From Allohoeflea poritis (lineage in GTDB: Bacteria; Pseudomonadota; Alphaproteobacteria; Rhizobiales; Rhizobiaceae): a DNA stretch of 64,000 bases. How positions within the stretch are numbered: position 1 is the first letter of the stretch; every line of letters begins with the position of its first letter. Positions 17,171-25,457 of the stretch are shown here, piece by piece. A program made the translations under genes and the position numbers. The notes under the pieces were generated by a model. It was given only the letters and a program-made list of their open reading frames with translations, had not been told where the DNA came from and did no database searches. The stretch spans positions 62,001 to 126,000 of the forward strand of contig NZ_JAPJZH010000011.1 of NCBI RefSeq assembly GCF_027889715.1, given 5' to 3'.

Positions 17171-18697
17171 CTATCGTTCAGCCGTTGCATGCCGCAAACG
17201 GCTCGACCGGCTCCTCGCATAGACGACGAGGGCCGTGGCAATCAGCACCAGGGCGACGCTGGCAGAGACAAAATAGAACGAGTCGACGAAGCCGGCCTTG
17301 GCGGCCGCCTCGACCGCAAGCTGCTCGACAGCAGGCAGTTGGCCGGCGGCGATAATCGCTTCTTCGAGACTGTCACGCGCCGTTCCCGGAAGCGCAATCC
17401 CGTCCGGCATCACGAAGGAATATGTGTAGGCCGCCGACATCAGCCCGCCGAAAACCGCGACGCCGATCCCGGCGCCCATATCGTAGGCGACCGACTCCAT
17501 CGATGCCGCCATGCCGGTCCTGTGCGGCGGGCTTCCGTTGATGATGGCGCTGGAGGCGGCGGTCATGGCCACGCCGATGCCGAAACCGAGACCGATCAGC
17601 CCGGCGACGGTCAAGGCGCCGCTGTGGGCGAAAGCAGCGACAGCGCCCGCCATGCTGGCACCGCCAAGCAGCGTGCCGGTCCACAAGAGCGGCTCCTGCC
17701 CCCATCTGGGGATGAGCAGGCCGGCCACCGGCCCGGCAACAAGGGACGCCAGCGCCGCGGGCAATATGTAGAGACCCGCATTGAGCGGCGAAAGCCCGTC
17801 GACGAGCTGCAGCCGCTGGCTGAATACCAGTTCGAACCCGGCAATCGACACCGAACTGACGAAGGCGACAAGGATCGCCGAGGAAAACCGGACATCGGCA
17901 AACAGGGCGAAATCGATCATCGGATCGGCGATGCGCCGCTGGCGCCGGGCGAACAGGACCAGCGTCACGATTCCGAGCAGCCCGGTTATCGCGGCAACGG
18001 CAAAGGACGGATCACGCTTTACGATCTCCTTGAAGGCGTAGACGGTCGCAATCAGGCCAAACATGACTTCGAAGGCACCGCGCCAGTCCAGCGGGCGGCG
18101 GTTCTCGGGCTGCCTGTTCCTGATGCGGGTCGCGGCAACCGTCAGCGCGATGATTACGATCGGCAGATTGACGAGGAAGACCGACCCCCACCAGAAGAAT
18201 TCCAGCAGAACACCGCCGACAACCGGCCCGGCCGCCGCGCCGCCCGCGGCCACGGCCGACCAGATGCCAATGGCCATGGCCTGCTCGCGCGGATCGGTGA
18301 AGGTAAGTCGGATGATGGACAGCGTCGCCGGCATCATCATGCCGCCACCCAACGCCAGCACGACCCGCCCGGCAATCAGGATTTGCGGGTTCGGCGCATA
18401 GGCACAGATCAGCGAAGCCGCCCCGAAAACGCCGAGGCCGGCAAGAAACAGATTGCGGTGACCCCAGCGGTCGCCAAGGGCTCCGAACACCGGCAGCACA
18501 CCGGCGATCACCAGCGAATAGGCGTTGACGATCCACAGTTTCTCCGAAGCGCTGGCGCCGAGTGCAAAGGTCAGTCTCGGCAGCGCCGTGTAGAGGATCG
18601 TCAGGTCCATGACGATCATCAGCAGGGCAGACGATACGGTCGCCAGGACGAGCCATCTGTTGTTGAACAATTGCCACTCCTGCGGATTTCGGACCAC
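17171..18697 (-). CDS. MFS multidrug efflux transporter, DHA2 (SmvA/QacA-like) family
   Basis: A 508-residue inner-membrane protein with about 14 predicted helices, the size and topology of DHA2 drug:H+ antiporters. TM1 contains the family segment MIVMDLTILYTALP (motif D1 with its membrane aspartate), and the motif A loop reads GALGDRWGHRN. It is divergent from a TetR gene with two operator palindromes between them, the classic layout for a repressor-controlled drug or disinfectant pump. The substrate is unknown; quaternary ammonium compounds are a reasonable guess for SmvA relatives. Confidence 0.9.
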   Translation of the reverse strand: MVRNPQEWQLFNNRWLVLATVSSALLMIVMDLTILYTALPRLTFALGASASEKLWIVNAYSLVIAGVLPVFGALGDRWGHRNLFLAGLGVFGAASLICAYAPNPQILIAGRVVLALGGGMMMPATLSIIRLTFTDPREQAMAIGIWSAVAAGGAAAGPVVGGVLLEFFWWGSVFLVNLPIVIIALTVAATRIRNRQPENRRPLDWRGAFEVMFGLIATVYAFKEIVKRDPSFAVAAITGLLGIVTLVLFARRQRRIADPMIDFALFADVRFSSAILVAFVSSVSIAGFELVFSQRLQLVDGLSPLNAGLYILPAALASLVAGPVAGLLIPRWGQEPLLWTGTLLGGASMAGAVAAFAHSGALTVAGLIGLGFGIGVAMTAASSAIINGSPPHRTGMAASMESVAYDMGAGIGVAVFGGLMSAAYTYSFVMPDGIALPGTARDSLEEAIIAAGQLPAVEQLAVEAAAKAGFVDSFYFVSASVALVLIATALVVYARSRSSRLRHATAER

Positions 18698-18727
18698 GAT
18701 GATCTGACGGGTCGCTTGATTAGTTAC

Positions 18728-18777
18728 AAATACGGTCGTATTTATAAAAATGCAATAATAAAAATACGATCGTATTT
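18728..18777. promoter_or_regulatory. Two TetR operator palindromes (tandem)
   Basis: Two copies of the 16-bp palindrome AAATACGRTCGTATTT, at 18728-18743 (one off-centre change) and 18762-18777 (perfect), have centres 34 bp apart. They fill the gap between the MFS pump and its TetR regulator and overlap the likely promoters of both genes. They are the expected binding sites of the adjacent TetR protein, which would repress both genes. Confidence 0.88.
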
Positions 18778-18791
18778 AAAAGGCGGAAACA

Positions 18792-19328
18792 TTGGGCAGA
18801 AAAAAGACAATCGACCGGGAAAAAGTGCTGGATGCGGCCGAACGGGTGGTCCGCGAAAAAGGCGCGCCCGGCCTGTCGATCGGCGCCGTTGCCGCAAAGG
18901 CGGGTATCTCCAAGGGCGGTGTCCAGTCCTGCTTCGGCACCCGCGACGCGTTGATCGACGCCATGTTCAAGCGATGGAATGGGGAATTCGACGACAGGAT
19001 CAGCGAACTGAGCGCGGGCGATGAAACGGACATTGGCGACATCCGTGCCTTTATCACCGCGGCGCGAAGCGACATGAAGGAGCAGCAGTCCAGAAACGCG
19101 GCAATGCTGCTTCTGCTCGCGCAGTCGGAAGCCCACCAGATCGAAACCAGAAACTGGTACCGGTCGCGTTTCGACAACCTGGACTATTCAAGTGATAAAG
19201 GACGCCGGCTGCGGATGGCCCTGCTTGCGAGCGAGGGCGCCTTCATGCTGAGTGCGCTCGGCCTGACCGATTTCAGCGATGCCGAGTGGGACGAGATCTT
19301 CCGCGATATCACGGATCTGACGCGGTGA
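18792..19328 (+). CDS. TetR/AcrR family repressor of the MFS pump
   Basis: A 178-residue regulator. The N-terminal helix-turn-helix spans about residues 10-50 (VLDAAERVVREKG, then SIGAVAAKAGISKGGVQSCFGTRDALI), where the usual Y of the recognition helix is Q-S-C. The C-terminal ligand domain is variable. The start codon is TTG at 18792 with AGGCGG upstream. It lies 14 bases after the second operator, which points to autoregulation. Confidence 0.9.
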   Translation: MGRKKTIDREKVLDAAERVVREKGAPGLSIGAVAAKAGISKGGVQSCFGTRDALIDAMFKRWNGEFDDRISELSAGDETDIGDIRAFITAARSDMKEQQSRNAAMLLLLAQSEAHQIETRNWYRSRFDNLDYSSDKGRRLRMALLASEGAFMLSALGLTDFSDAEWDEIFRDITDLTR

Positions 19329-19371
19329 AGAGGCCCCGCCCGAAACAGTCCGGGCGGAGCGGTGTGCAATT

Positions 19372-20973
19372 TTACTTCTTGGTGATCCGGTCCGAGACGA
19401 ACGGCTTGTACGGCGCGTTCGCCGCCAGATAGTCGGCAACGACGATTTCGAGACCGGGACCGTAGTCATAGGCGTTGATGGCGTCGGCCTTGAACATCTT
19501 GTATCCGTCTCCGCCGTTGCGGACATAATTGTTCGAGACCACGCCGTAGACCTTGCTCGGATCGATCGGCTCAAAACCGCCATCGCCCTCGACCATGACG
19601 CTGACGATGCGCTTTCCGGGCTCGGCAGCCGGGTCCCAGGTGAATTTCATTCCGGCCACCTGCGGGAAGCGGCCGGCGCCATCCTCGACCTGGCTGACGC
19701 CATTTTCCAGCGCGTCGATCAGGCCCTGACCCTTGATCTGGAAGGTCGAAAGCGTGTTCTGGAACGGCAGCACCGTCAGGACTTCGCCCATGGTCACCTC
19801 GCCCTTGTCGATCGAAGCACGCAGGCCGCCGCCATTCTGGAAGGCGATCTGGATGCCCTGGCTTTTCACCCGGTCGAGCATCGCATCGGCCACCAGGTTG
19901 CCCATGGAGCATTCCTCGGCCCGGCACACGGCGCGGTCTCCGACGATCAGGTCGTCGGACTGCGCCACGACCTTGCCCTTGAGTTCTTCGATCGGACCGC
20001 CGAGTTCCTTCACGCGGGCGAGGATTTCGGCATCCGGCTCGACCGATGAATCGAGCACGATCGTATCGCCGCCGGCCGAAATGACATTGCCGTCATCATC
20101 GAAGGTCAGTGCGAGATCGCCGACATATTTGGAATAGGCATAGGCCTGCACCACCGGAACATCCTTGCCGTCCGGCCCCTTGACCATGGTCGGATAGGGC
20201 TGTGCACCCTCGACCGTATTCGACAGCAGCGTATGGGAATGGCCGCCGACAACGGCATCAAGACCCGGCACGGCGGCTGCGATCTCCTTGTCCCGGTTGA
20301 GGCCGACATGGGTGAGCGCAATGATCTTGTTGACGCCCTCGGCTTCCAGTTCGGCCACGGCCTTCTTCAGATATTCGATCTCGTCGTTGAATTTCACGCT
20401 CGGACCGGGCGACGAAGTCTCGTCCGTGTCGGTCGCCAGCACCGAAACGATGCCGATTTTCTCACCGCCCACATCGAGCACCACATGCCCTGGAATCCGG
20501 CCGGCCAGCATGTTGTCGCCGGACACATCGGTATTGCCGGAAATCACCGGGACATTCACCGTGTCGAGGAACTTCGAAAGAGCTTCGGGACCGTCGTCGA
20601 ATTCGTGATTGCCCACGGCCATGACGTCAAAGCCGATCTTGTTCATGAACTCCGCGGCGGCGTCGCCCTTGTAAGTCGTATAGAAGAGAGAGCCCTGGAA
20701 CTGGTCGCCCGCATCGAGCACGATCACATTGCCGCCGGCACTGTTCACGGCATCGCGCAACTCGTTGATCTTGGTCGCCACCCGGGCGACACCGCCGAAG
20801 CACTTGCCTTCCGTCTCGTCCTCGGCCGAGCAGGTGGAATCGTATTTGTTGATGGATTCGATGCGGCTGTGCAGGTCGTTGATGTGGACAATGTTGAGTT
20901 TGTACTCGGCCAGCGCCGGTCCGGCGGCGAGGGCAAAGACCGAGCTGGCAAACAAGAGCCGGGAGAGTTTCAT
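19372..20973 (-). CDS. Periplasmic 5'-nucleotidase/2',3'-cyclic phosphodiesterase (UshA-like)
   Basis: A 533-residue secreted metallophosphoesterase. A signal peptide ends at about residue 22 (AAGPALA). The catalytic domain has the dimetal motifs NIVHINDLHSR, LDAGDQFQGS, AVGNHEFD, LTHVGLN and GGHSHT. The C-terminal nucleotide-binding domain has FQNGGGLRASI and VVSNNYVRNGGDGY. It should release nucleosides and phosphate from nucleotides in the periplasm. The start at 20973 has GGAGG upstream. The GC hairpin CCGCCCG/CGGGCGG in the 43-base convergent gap with TetR may act as a terminator but lacks a clear T run. Confidence 0.93.
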   Translation of the reverse strand: MKLSRLLFASSVFALAAGPALAEYKLNIVHINDLHSRIESINKYDSTCSAEDETEGKCFGGVARVATKINELRDAVNSAGGNVIVLDAGDQFQGSLFYTTYKGDAAAEFMNKIGFDVMAVGNHEFDDGPEALSKFLDTVNVPVISGNTDVSGDNMLAGRIPGHVVLDVGGEKIGIVSVLATDTDETSSPGPSVKFNDEIEYLKKAVAELEAEGVNKIIALTHVGLNRDKEIAAAVPGLDAVVGGHSHTLLSNTVEGAQPYPTMVKGPDGKDVPVVQAYAYSKYVGDLALTFDDDGNVISAGGDTIVLDSSVEPDAEILARVKELGGPIEELKGKVVAQSDDLIVGDRAVCRAEECSMGNLVADAMLDRVKSQGIQIAFQNGGGLRASIDKGEVTMGEVLTVLPFQNTLSTFQIKGQGLIDALENGVSQVEDGAGRFPQVAGMKFTWDPAAEPGKRIVSVMVEGDGGFEPIDPSKVYGVVSNNYVRNGGDGYKMFKADAINAYDYGPGLEIVVADYLAANAPYKPFVSDRITKK

Positions 20974-21341
20974 GGGGACCTCCATATTTTGATCATTATG
21001 CGCAAATGCTAGCCGAGCACGGCAGCGAAGGCCAGATTGAAAATGGGGCCGGTTTGCAATGAACTGCCTGCATCAGGAACACCGATGTTGCGGAAACACC
21101 GGCCCGGTATGACCACGCTCCTGCCGATCGGATTCAGACCGGCCAAGCGCAAATCCAACAATATGTCTTAATGGCATTGCCATTGGAACAAAAAAAGAAC
21201 ATGATTGCGTGCGACCGGGATAAAACTCGCGTGTGGCGCGTGCTTCGCCAAACTGGCCCGATTAGCTGGTAAGGACGCTGACGGGACCTGCAACATCGCG
21301 AATGGCAACGGCTGCAAGACAAAGATGGGGCAGACGAAACC
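20974..21341. other. Intergenic region at the left edge of the AT-rich island
   Basis: No gene is seen. Base composition is ordinary up to about 21340 and then drops sharply into the first membrane-protein gene. No tRNA, direct repeat or integrase marks this boundary. Confidence 0.45.
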
Positions 21342-21761
21342 TTGAAAAGCACCACGGATAAACATCCCCGCGAACGAACCCTGTGGGTGCTGGCAACGAC
21401 TCTCCTGGCCATGTCCATTTTATCATACCGTATGAACACGGACACACTGCATGCGATTTATGATTATGCGGATGTGTTCACCTACATCTACGATCTCTCC
21501 AGTCTGTTTTTTGCAATATATATTACATCGAATATTGCTTTTATCATTTCAGTTTTTTTCCGATCGAAATACTACAAGGAAGCTTATTTTATATGCTACC
21601 AAATAAATATTTTAAGCTCTGTAATATTTTTCATTTTTTGCATTATAGATTTCCCTTTTAATAATTACTATGAAAATGAATTTAGGTTTTTACTGAACAC
21701 AATTTGCTTTTGTTTAATATTTTTAATTGACACAATTTATAGATCAAGGCCAGTGAGATGA
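21342..21761 (+). CDS. Small AT-rich membrane protein A (possible immunity protein)
   Basis: A 139-residue protein with about four hydrophobic helices: WVLATTLLAMSILSY, then LFFAIYITSNIAFIISVFF, ILSSVIFFIFCIIDF and LLNTICFCLIFLIDTIY. The codons are very AT-rich compared with all flanking genes. It starts with TTG at 21342; the first helix is needed to match its neighbour, so a later ATG is less likely. The C-terminal segment (RFLLNTICFCLIFLIDTIYRSR) resembles the end of the second membrane protein at 21911, so the two look like diverged duplicates. No family is recognised. Confidence 0.65.
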   Translation: MKSTTDKHPRERTLWVLATTLLAMSILSYRMNTDTLHAIYDYADVFTYIYDLSSLFFAIYITSNIAFIISVFFRSKYYKEAYFICYQINILSSVIFFIFCIIDFPFNNYYENEFRFLLNTICFCLIFLIDTIYRSRPVR

Positions 21762-21783
21762 AATGTGTAAATTGAACTGAATT

Positions 21784-21894
21784 ATGTTCGAGAACGACAA
21801 ATGCACCCGACTTTCAATCAGCAACAAGACGGTAAAGACGAACAGGCTGACCTGCAAAAACGACGGCCATATTCACTACGGACCGCACAACTGA
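21784..21894 (+). CDS. Tiny ORF of 36 codons between the two membrane proteins (doubtful)
   Basis: An ATG-started frame with ordinary base composition that encodes a basic, polar peptide with two cysteines and a histidine-rich end (GHIHYGPHN). It could be a real small peptide, the tail of a decayed gene, or chance. No ribosome site is evident. Confidence 0.25.
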   Translation: MFENDKCTRLSISNKTVKTNRLTCKNDGHIHYGPHN

Positions 21895-21910
21895 TCCGCT
21901 GGAGGCGTTG

Positions 21911-22342
21911 ATGTCATTTCAAAACTCGAAAAAAGCAGCCCCTTCCAAAGGGATCATTTGGCTTCTATGCGCTGCGTTCTTTCTGTTTTCCGCCGCAGCG
22001 CATTTCGCAAATCAGGATATTTCATGGCTGCTTTCCGGTGTTGATCAAATTATACATAAAGAAAGATACCAATTAATTCAGATAATATTAATATATAGCG
22101 AAATAGCAAGCATATTTTTTATCTTATATATTTTATTTAATTTAAAATTCAAACTCAATATTATTTTGTATTTTTGCTTATTGCCGAATATTTTCTTTTT
22201 TCTAACATCTATATTCGTATTCTTTATAGACAATTTGGATATGCATCCACATATAAATCGAGAGAGATTTATAGTGAATACAATAAGTATTTTCCTTTTA
22301 TTGATTATTTATGAAAAATATAAGGAAAGAATCGGGGTATAA
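21911..22342 (+). CDS. Small AT-rich membrane protein B (possible immunity protein)
   Basis: A 143-residue protein with about four hydrophobic helices and a short basic N-terminus. The ATG at 21911 has GGAGG upstream. From about 22040 the coding sequence is strongly AT-rich. Its last part, RFIVNTISIFLLLIIYEKYKER, parallels the end of membrane protein A. It ends 4 bases before the NGxxDAxRH-motif gene, so the two are probably co-translated. Multiple small membrane proteins beside one soluble enzyme-like protein is a common toxin-immunity layout, but that function is only inferred. Confidence 0.7.
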   Translation: MSFQNSKKAAPSKGIIWLLCAAFFLFSAAAHFANQDISWLLSGVDQIIHKERYQLIQIILIYSEIASIFFILYILFNLKFKLNIILYFCLLPNIFFFLTSIFVFFIDNLDMHPHINRERFIVNTISIFLLLIIYEKYKERIGV

Positions 22343-22346
22343 TTAC

Positions 22347-23336
22347 ATGAACCTGGAATCAATTTACGAGCGCTTCTTTGATAGCCCAAAGAAATTGGTC
22401 GTTGGGGAGACAGTCGCATCACAGCTTCCCGGACGGCAAAATGGCGGTGCGGCGGACGCTTATCGTCATATCCTCCTGTCGGCGGAACTCGCCAGGCGTT
22501 TCGGGACGCGGATAGCCCTTTCAAGGCTCAATAGACATGAAAGCATAGAGGCAAACGGAGCCGACAACGGCCTCGACATGTGGAACAACGCCATTGGCAT
22601 CAGGATCGGCGACTATGTCAGGAAGAAGGACGGCGACTGGAAAGACATCGTGCGCCTGTCGCGCGCCGTCATGGCCCATGCCTTCGACGGGCCGGGGTTC
22701 GAACAAGTCGGGAACTGGAAAGTCAGGAAGGCCGACGACGGCATCAGAAAATCATATGAAATCTATGCCGGGCCGGTTCGCAACCAGGCCAAGGGCTTTG
22801 AAAAATTTGCGAATACATACAACAGGAAACAGCGTTTCCGGGCTCAAGACAAGGCCATTGTGTTGGAAAACGGCGAGCTTGAGCTGTTTGCACCGGCCAT
22901 GACAAGTCCGCGGCACTGGACAGTTCACCCGAAAGTGGAGATCGACGGCCAGAAAATCGAACTGAAGGTTGAGGAAGCGCAATTCCCGACGCGCGAATGG
23001 TTTACGGGAAAAGGCTTCGTCTATGAAGACGGAAACCACGCGCCGTCCCTGAGCTTTGATCCCGAACAGTTTCCCGGACCGGGCGTCGGTAAGGGTCTTG
23101 ACGGCAACGCGGCGGCGGCGAACATTGCGCCGCAAGGTCAAGGCAGGCCCCGGCTTGGCCTGACACCGGACATGCAGCGCCTTCTGTCCGGCGATCTCAC
23201 GGTGCTCGATCCGAAAAACAAACGGTTCTCGCCCAACATGCTGCGTTTCATGATGGGCGGCGAGGTCCCGCGCGTCAAAGGCGCGACGCGGCTTCACGAC
23301 ATCGCCAGGCCGCAATCGGATCGCTTCGAACCCTGA
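22347..23336 (+). CDS. NGxxDAxRH-motif protein, candidate effector/toxin (DUF6973-like)
   Basis: A 329-residue soluble protein without a signal peptide. Residues about 30-95 contain NGGAADAYRHILLSAELA, then RHE, then LDMWNNAIGIRIGD. This matches a recalled pattern, NGxxDAxRHxxxSAxL...HE...MDxxNNxxG, found in DUF6973-type domains and at the ends of some polymorphic toxins. The invariant H, HE and NN residues suggest a hydrolase site. The remaining 200 residues are unfamiliar and end in a proline/glycine-rich tail. The gene has normal GC, unlike the two membrane genes before it. The start at 22347 is chosen because the longer frame to 22311 overlaps the upstream gene. No secretion system is in the window. 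Confidence 0.65.
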   Translation: MNLESIYERFFDSPKKLVVGETVASQLPGRQNGGAADAYRHILLSAELARRFGTRIALSRLNRHESIEANGADNGLDMWNNAIGIRIGDYVRKKDGDWKDIVRLSRAVMAHAFDGPGFEQVGNWKVRKADDGIRKSYEIYAGPVRNQAKGFEKFANTYNRKQRFRAQDKAIVLENGELELFAPAMTSPRHWTVHPKVEIDGQKIELKVEEAQFPTREWFTGKGFVYEDGNHAPSLSFDPEQFPGPGVGKGLDGNAAAANIAPQGQGRPRLGLTPDMQRLLSGDLTVLDPKNKRFSPNMLRFMMGGEVPRVKGATRLHDIARPQSDRFEP

Positions 23337-23381
23337 ACCACGCTGCCCCTTGCCTTCCGTGTCACCCGGGAGGCCTTCTTA

Positions 23382-23541
23382 GAGCCCGTCTTGAAAGTCC
23401 GTCGGGTCGGCTTGGCGGCGCTTTTTCCCCCTCGCTTTGTTGTCGATCCTCGCCGATGCTCCCGCATCGACTGCGTTCGACGCCGCGCGAGAGGAAAAAA
23501 TCGCGTGCCAATCCTCAGCCGAGGACTTTCAAGACGGGCTC
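23382..23541. mobile_element. MITE-like palindromic element, 160 bp, with 19-bp terminal inverted repeats
   Basis: Perfect 19-bp terminal inverted repeats, GAGCCCGTCTTGAAAGTCC, are flanked on both sides by TTA (23379-23381 and 23542-23544). The interior is itself an imperfect palindrome centred near 23462 (GATGC-TCCC-GCATC). There is no transposase frame. The ends and 3-bp TNA duplication resemble IS5-family (IS1031-type) elements, so this is probably a non-autonomous derivative moved by such an element. The family assignment is from memory. Confidence 0.75.
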
Positions 23542-23544
23542 TTA

Positions 23545-23683
23545 GGCAAATGATCCGCCTGGCAAAGCCGTGCTGGTATAAATATATCCCATCGGGCGTT
23601 TCGGCAGAATTGCATTTCTTCAAACCCGCTGCCGTTTTTAGGAAAATTCCCTGCAGAGCAACAAGTGTGCCTTCAGGGATACG
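23545..23683. promoter_or_regulatory. Leader region of the cysG operon
   Basis: A short non-coding stretch between the MITE and cysG. It holds an AT-rich TATAAATATAT segment around 23578 that could contain the -10 of the operon promoter. No riboswitch fold was recognised. Confidence 0.35.
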
Positions 23684-25111
23684 ATGACAAACGGCAACCG
23701 CAGACTTTCGACCTTCCCGGCCTTTTTCAATGTCGCCGGTCAAAAGGTCGCCGTGTTCGGCAATGGCGACGAAGCCTTTGCCAAGACCCGCCTGCTCGCC
23801 AACACGGCAGCGGCGATCACCGTCTATGCCGATGCGCCGGAAGCGGCCTTCTCCGCTTACCTGCAGCAAAATACCATCTCCACGGTTCCCGCCGCCTACG
23901 AAAAGCGCCAGCTCGAAGGCGCGACGCTGGTTTTCGCGGCGACCGGCGACGCGGAACTGGATGCATGCATCGTGACGGACGCGCGCGCCGCGCGCATTCC
24001 GGCCAACGCCGTCGACCAGCCCGATTATTGCGATTTCCTGACCCCGGCGCTCGTCAACCGCGCACCGGTGGCCGTTGCCATCGGCACCGAAGGCGCCGGC
24101 CCGGTTCTCGCGCAGATGATCCGTGCCCGCGTCGACCAGATGCTGTCGCCCTCGCTCGGCTCCCTCGCCCGGCTTGCGGAAAGCTATCGCGGCGCCGTCG
24201 ACAAGGTGCTGCCGCGCGGCGCGACGCGCCGGCGCTTCTGGCGCAACTTCTTTTCCGGCAGCGTGCGCGATGCGGTCGAGAACCAGGATCTTGCAGCCGC
24301 CCAAAGGGCTGCGACGCAGCTCCTGCACGGAACCGGCAAGGCCGAGGGCTATGTCTGGCTCGTCGGCGCGGGCCCCGGAGCCGAAGACCTTCTGACCTTG
24401 CGCGCCCAGCGCGTCCTCATGGAAGCCGATGTCATCCTCTATGACGCATTGGTGCCGGAGACCATTGTCGATATGGGCCGGCGCGATGCCGAGCGCATCT
24501 CGGTCGGAAAGCGCAAGGGTTGCCATTCGAAATCGCAGGACGAGATCAACGTTCTTCTGGTCGAACTGGCTGAGAGCGGCCGGCGCGTCGTACGCCTGAA
24601 ATCGGGCGATCCGCTGGTCTATGGCCGCGCAGCAGAAGAAATGGCCGCCCTGCGCGATGCCGGTATCGGATACGAGATCGTGCCGGGCATCACCTCCGCC
24701 TTTGCCGCGGCCGCCGATTTCGAACTGCCGCTGACCCTGCGCGGTGTCGCCTCTTCACTGGTCTTCACCACCGGCCATGATCTGAAGGGCAAGATCCTGC
24801 CCGACTGGGCGAAGCTCGCCGTCTCCGGCGCCACCATCGCGGTCTATATGGGCCGCACGGTCGCCGCCTCGGTTTCCGGACGGCTGATGGAGGCCGGTCT
24901 CGCCAGCGATACGGCGGTCGCCATCATCGAAAATGCAAGCCGCCCCGACCGCACGCTGCTGCACTGCACCTTGCGGGAACTGCCTGAAATCGAACGCCTG
25001 TCGCGGCTTTCCGGCCCGGTCATGGTGATCATCGGCGATGCCGTTGCCGGCGCCAATTTCGAACAATCCACGCCGCTTTCGTCGGCCCTCGAACAATTCG
25101 CTGCCGCCTAG
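23684..25111 (+). CDS. cysG: Siroheme synthase (multifunctional)
   Basis: A 475-residue fusion. The N-terminal part (residues 1 to about 210) is the precorrin-2 dehydrogenase/sirohydrochlorin ferrochelatase with the nucleotide-binding VAVFGNGDEA. The C-terminal part is the SAM-dependent uroporphyrinogen-III methyltransferase with VGAGPGAEDLLTL, LYDALVP, RLKSGDPLVYGR and VPGITSAFAA. It makes siroheme, the cofactor of the sulfite reductase encoded two genes downstream. It heads the operon cysG-DUF2849-cysI-DUF934, the standard rhizobial arrangement. Confidence 0.95.
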   Translation: MTNGNRRLSTFPAFFNVAGQKVAVFGNGDEAFAKTRLLANTAAAITVYADAPEAAFSAYLQQNTISTVPAAYEKRQLEGATLVFAATGDAELDACIVTDARAARIPANAVDQPDYCDFLTPALVNRAPVAVAIGTEGAGPVLAQMIRARVDQMLSPSLGSLARLAESYRGAVDKVLPRGATRRRFWRNFFSGSVRDAVENQDLAAAQRAATQLLHGTGKAEGYVWLVGAGPGAEDLLTLRAQRVLMEADVILYDALVPETIVDMGRRDAERISVGKRKGCHSKSQDEINVLLVELAESGRRVVRLKSGDPLVYGRAAEEMAALRDAGIGYEIVPGITSAFAAAADFELPLTLRGVASSLVFTTGHDLKGKILPDWAKLAVSGATIAVYMGRTVAASVSGRLMEAGLASDTAVAIIENASRPDRTLLHCTLRELPEIERLSRLSGPVMVIIGDAVAGANFEQSTPLSSALEQFAAA

Positions 25112-25133
25112 GCGTATGGAAAGGATGCCCGAG

Positions 25134-25445
25134 ATGAATAAGGTACTGACAGCCAACCGCCTGACCGACGGGATCGCCGTGTGGCTCGGCGCCAACGGCC
25201 AGTGGCTCGAAAGCATCGACAACGCCTTGATCGGCCGCCACCAGGAAGCGGTCGATGCGCTCGAGGAAGCCGGCAAATCAGCCTTCAACGACAATCTCGT
25301 CGTCGATGTCGATCTGATCGATGTCGAGGAAATCGATGGCGACATCTTTCCGATCCGCCTGCGCGAGCGCATCCGCGCCGCCGGCCCGACAATCCGTACC
25401 GATCTCGGCAAGCAGTCCGAATTCAAGCCGGCCACGGCCGCCTAA
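25134..25445 (+). CDS. DUF2849 family protein
   Basis: A 103-residue soluble protein of DUF2849, which occurs almost only between cysG and the sulfite/nitrite reductase gene in alphaproteobacteria. It begins MNKVLTANRLTDGIAVWLG and contains an acidic middle segment (VVDVDLIDVEEIDGDIFPI). A role in sulfite reduction is inferred from position only. AAGGA precedes the ATG at 25134, and the gene lies 12 bases before cysI. Confidence 0.88.
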   Translation: MNKVLTANRLTDGIAVWLGANGQWLESIDNALIGRHQEAVDALEEAGKSAFNDNLVVDVDLIDVEEIDGDIFPIRLRERIRAAGPTIRTDLGKQSEFKPATAA

Positions 25446-25457
25446 GGAGCACGATCC

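Noticed and set aside
17102..19024. 640-codon plus-strand ORF
   Set aside because: Antisense to the MFS pump and then crossing the TetR operators and the TetR gene in another frame; its composition is that of a shadow frame.
23381..23542. Possible CRISPR or long direct repeat
   Set aside because: The repeat is inverted, occurs once as a pair and has no regular spacers; it fits a MITE.
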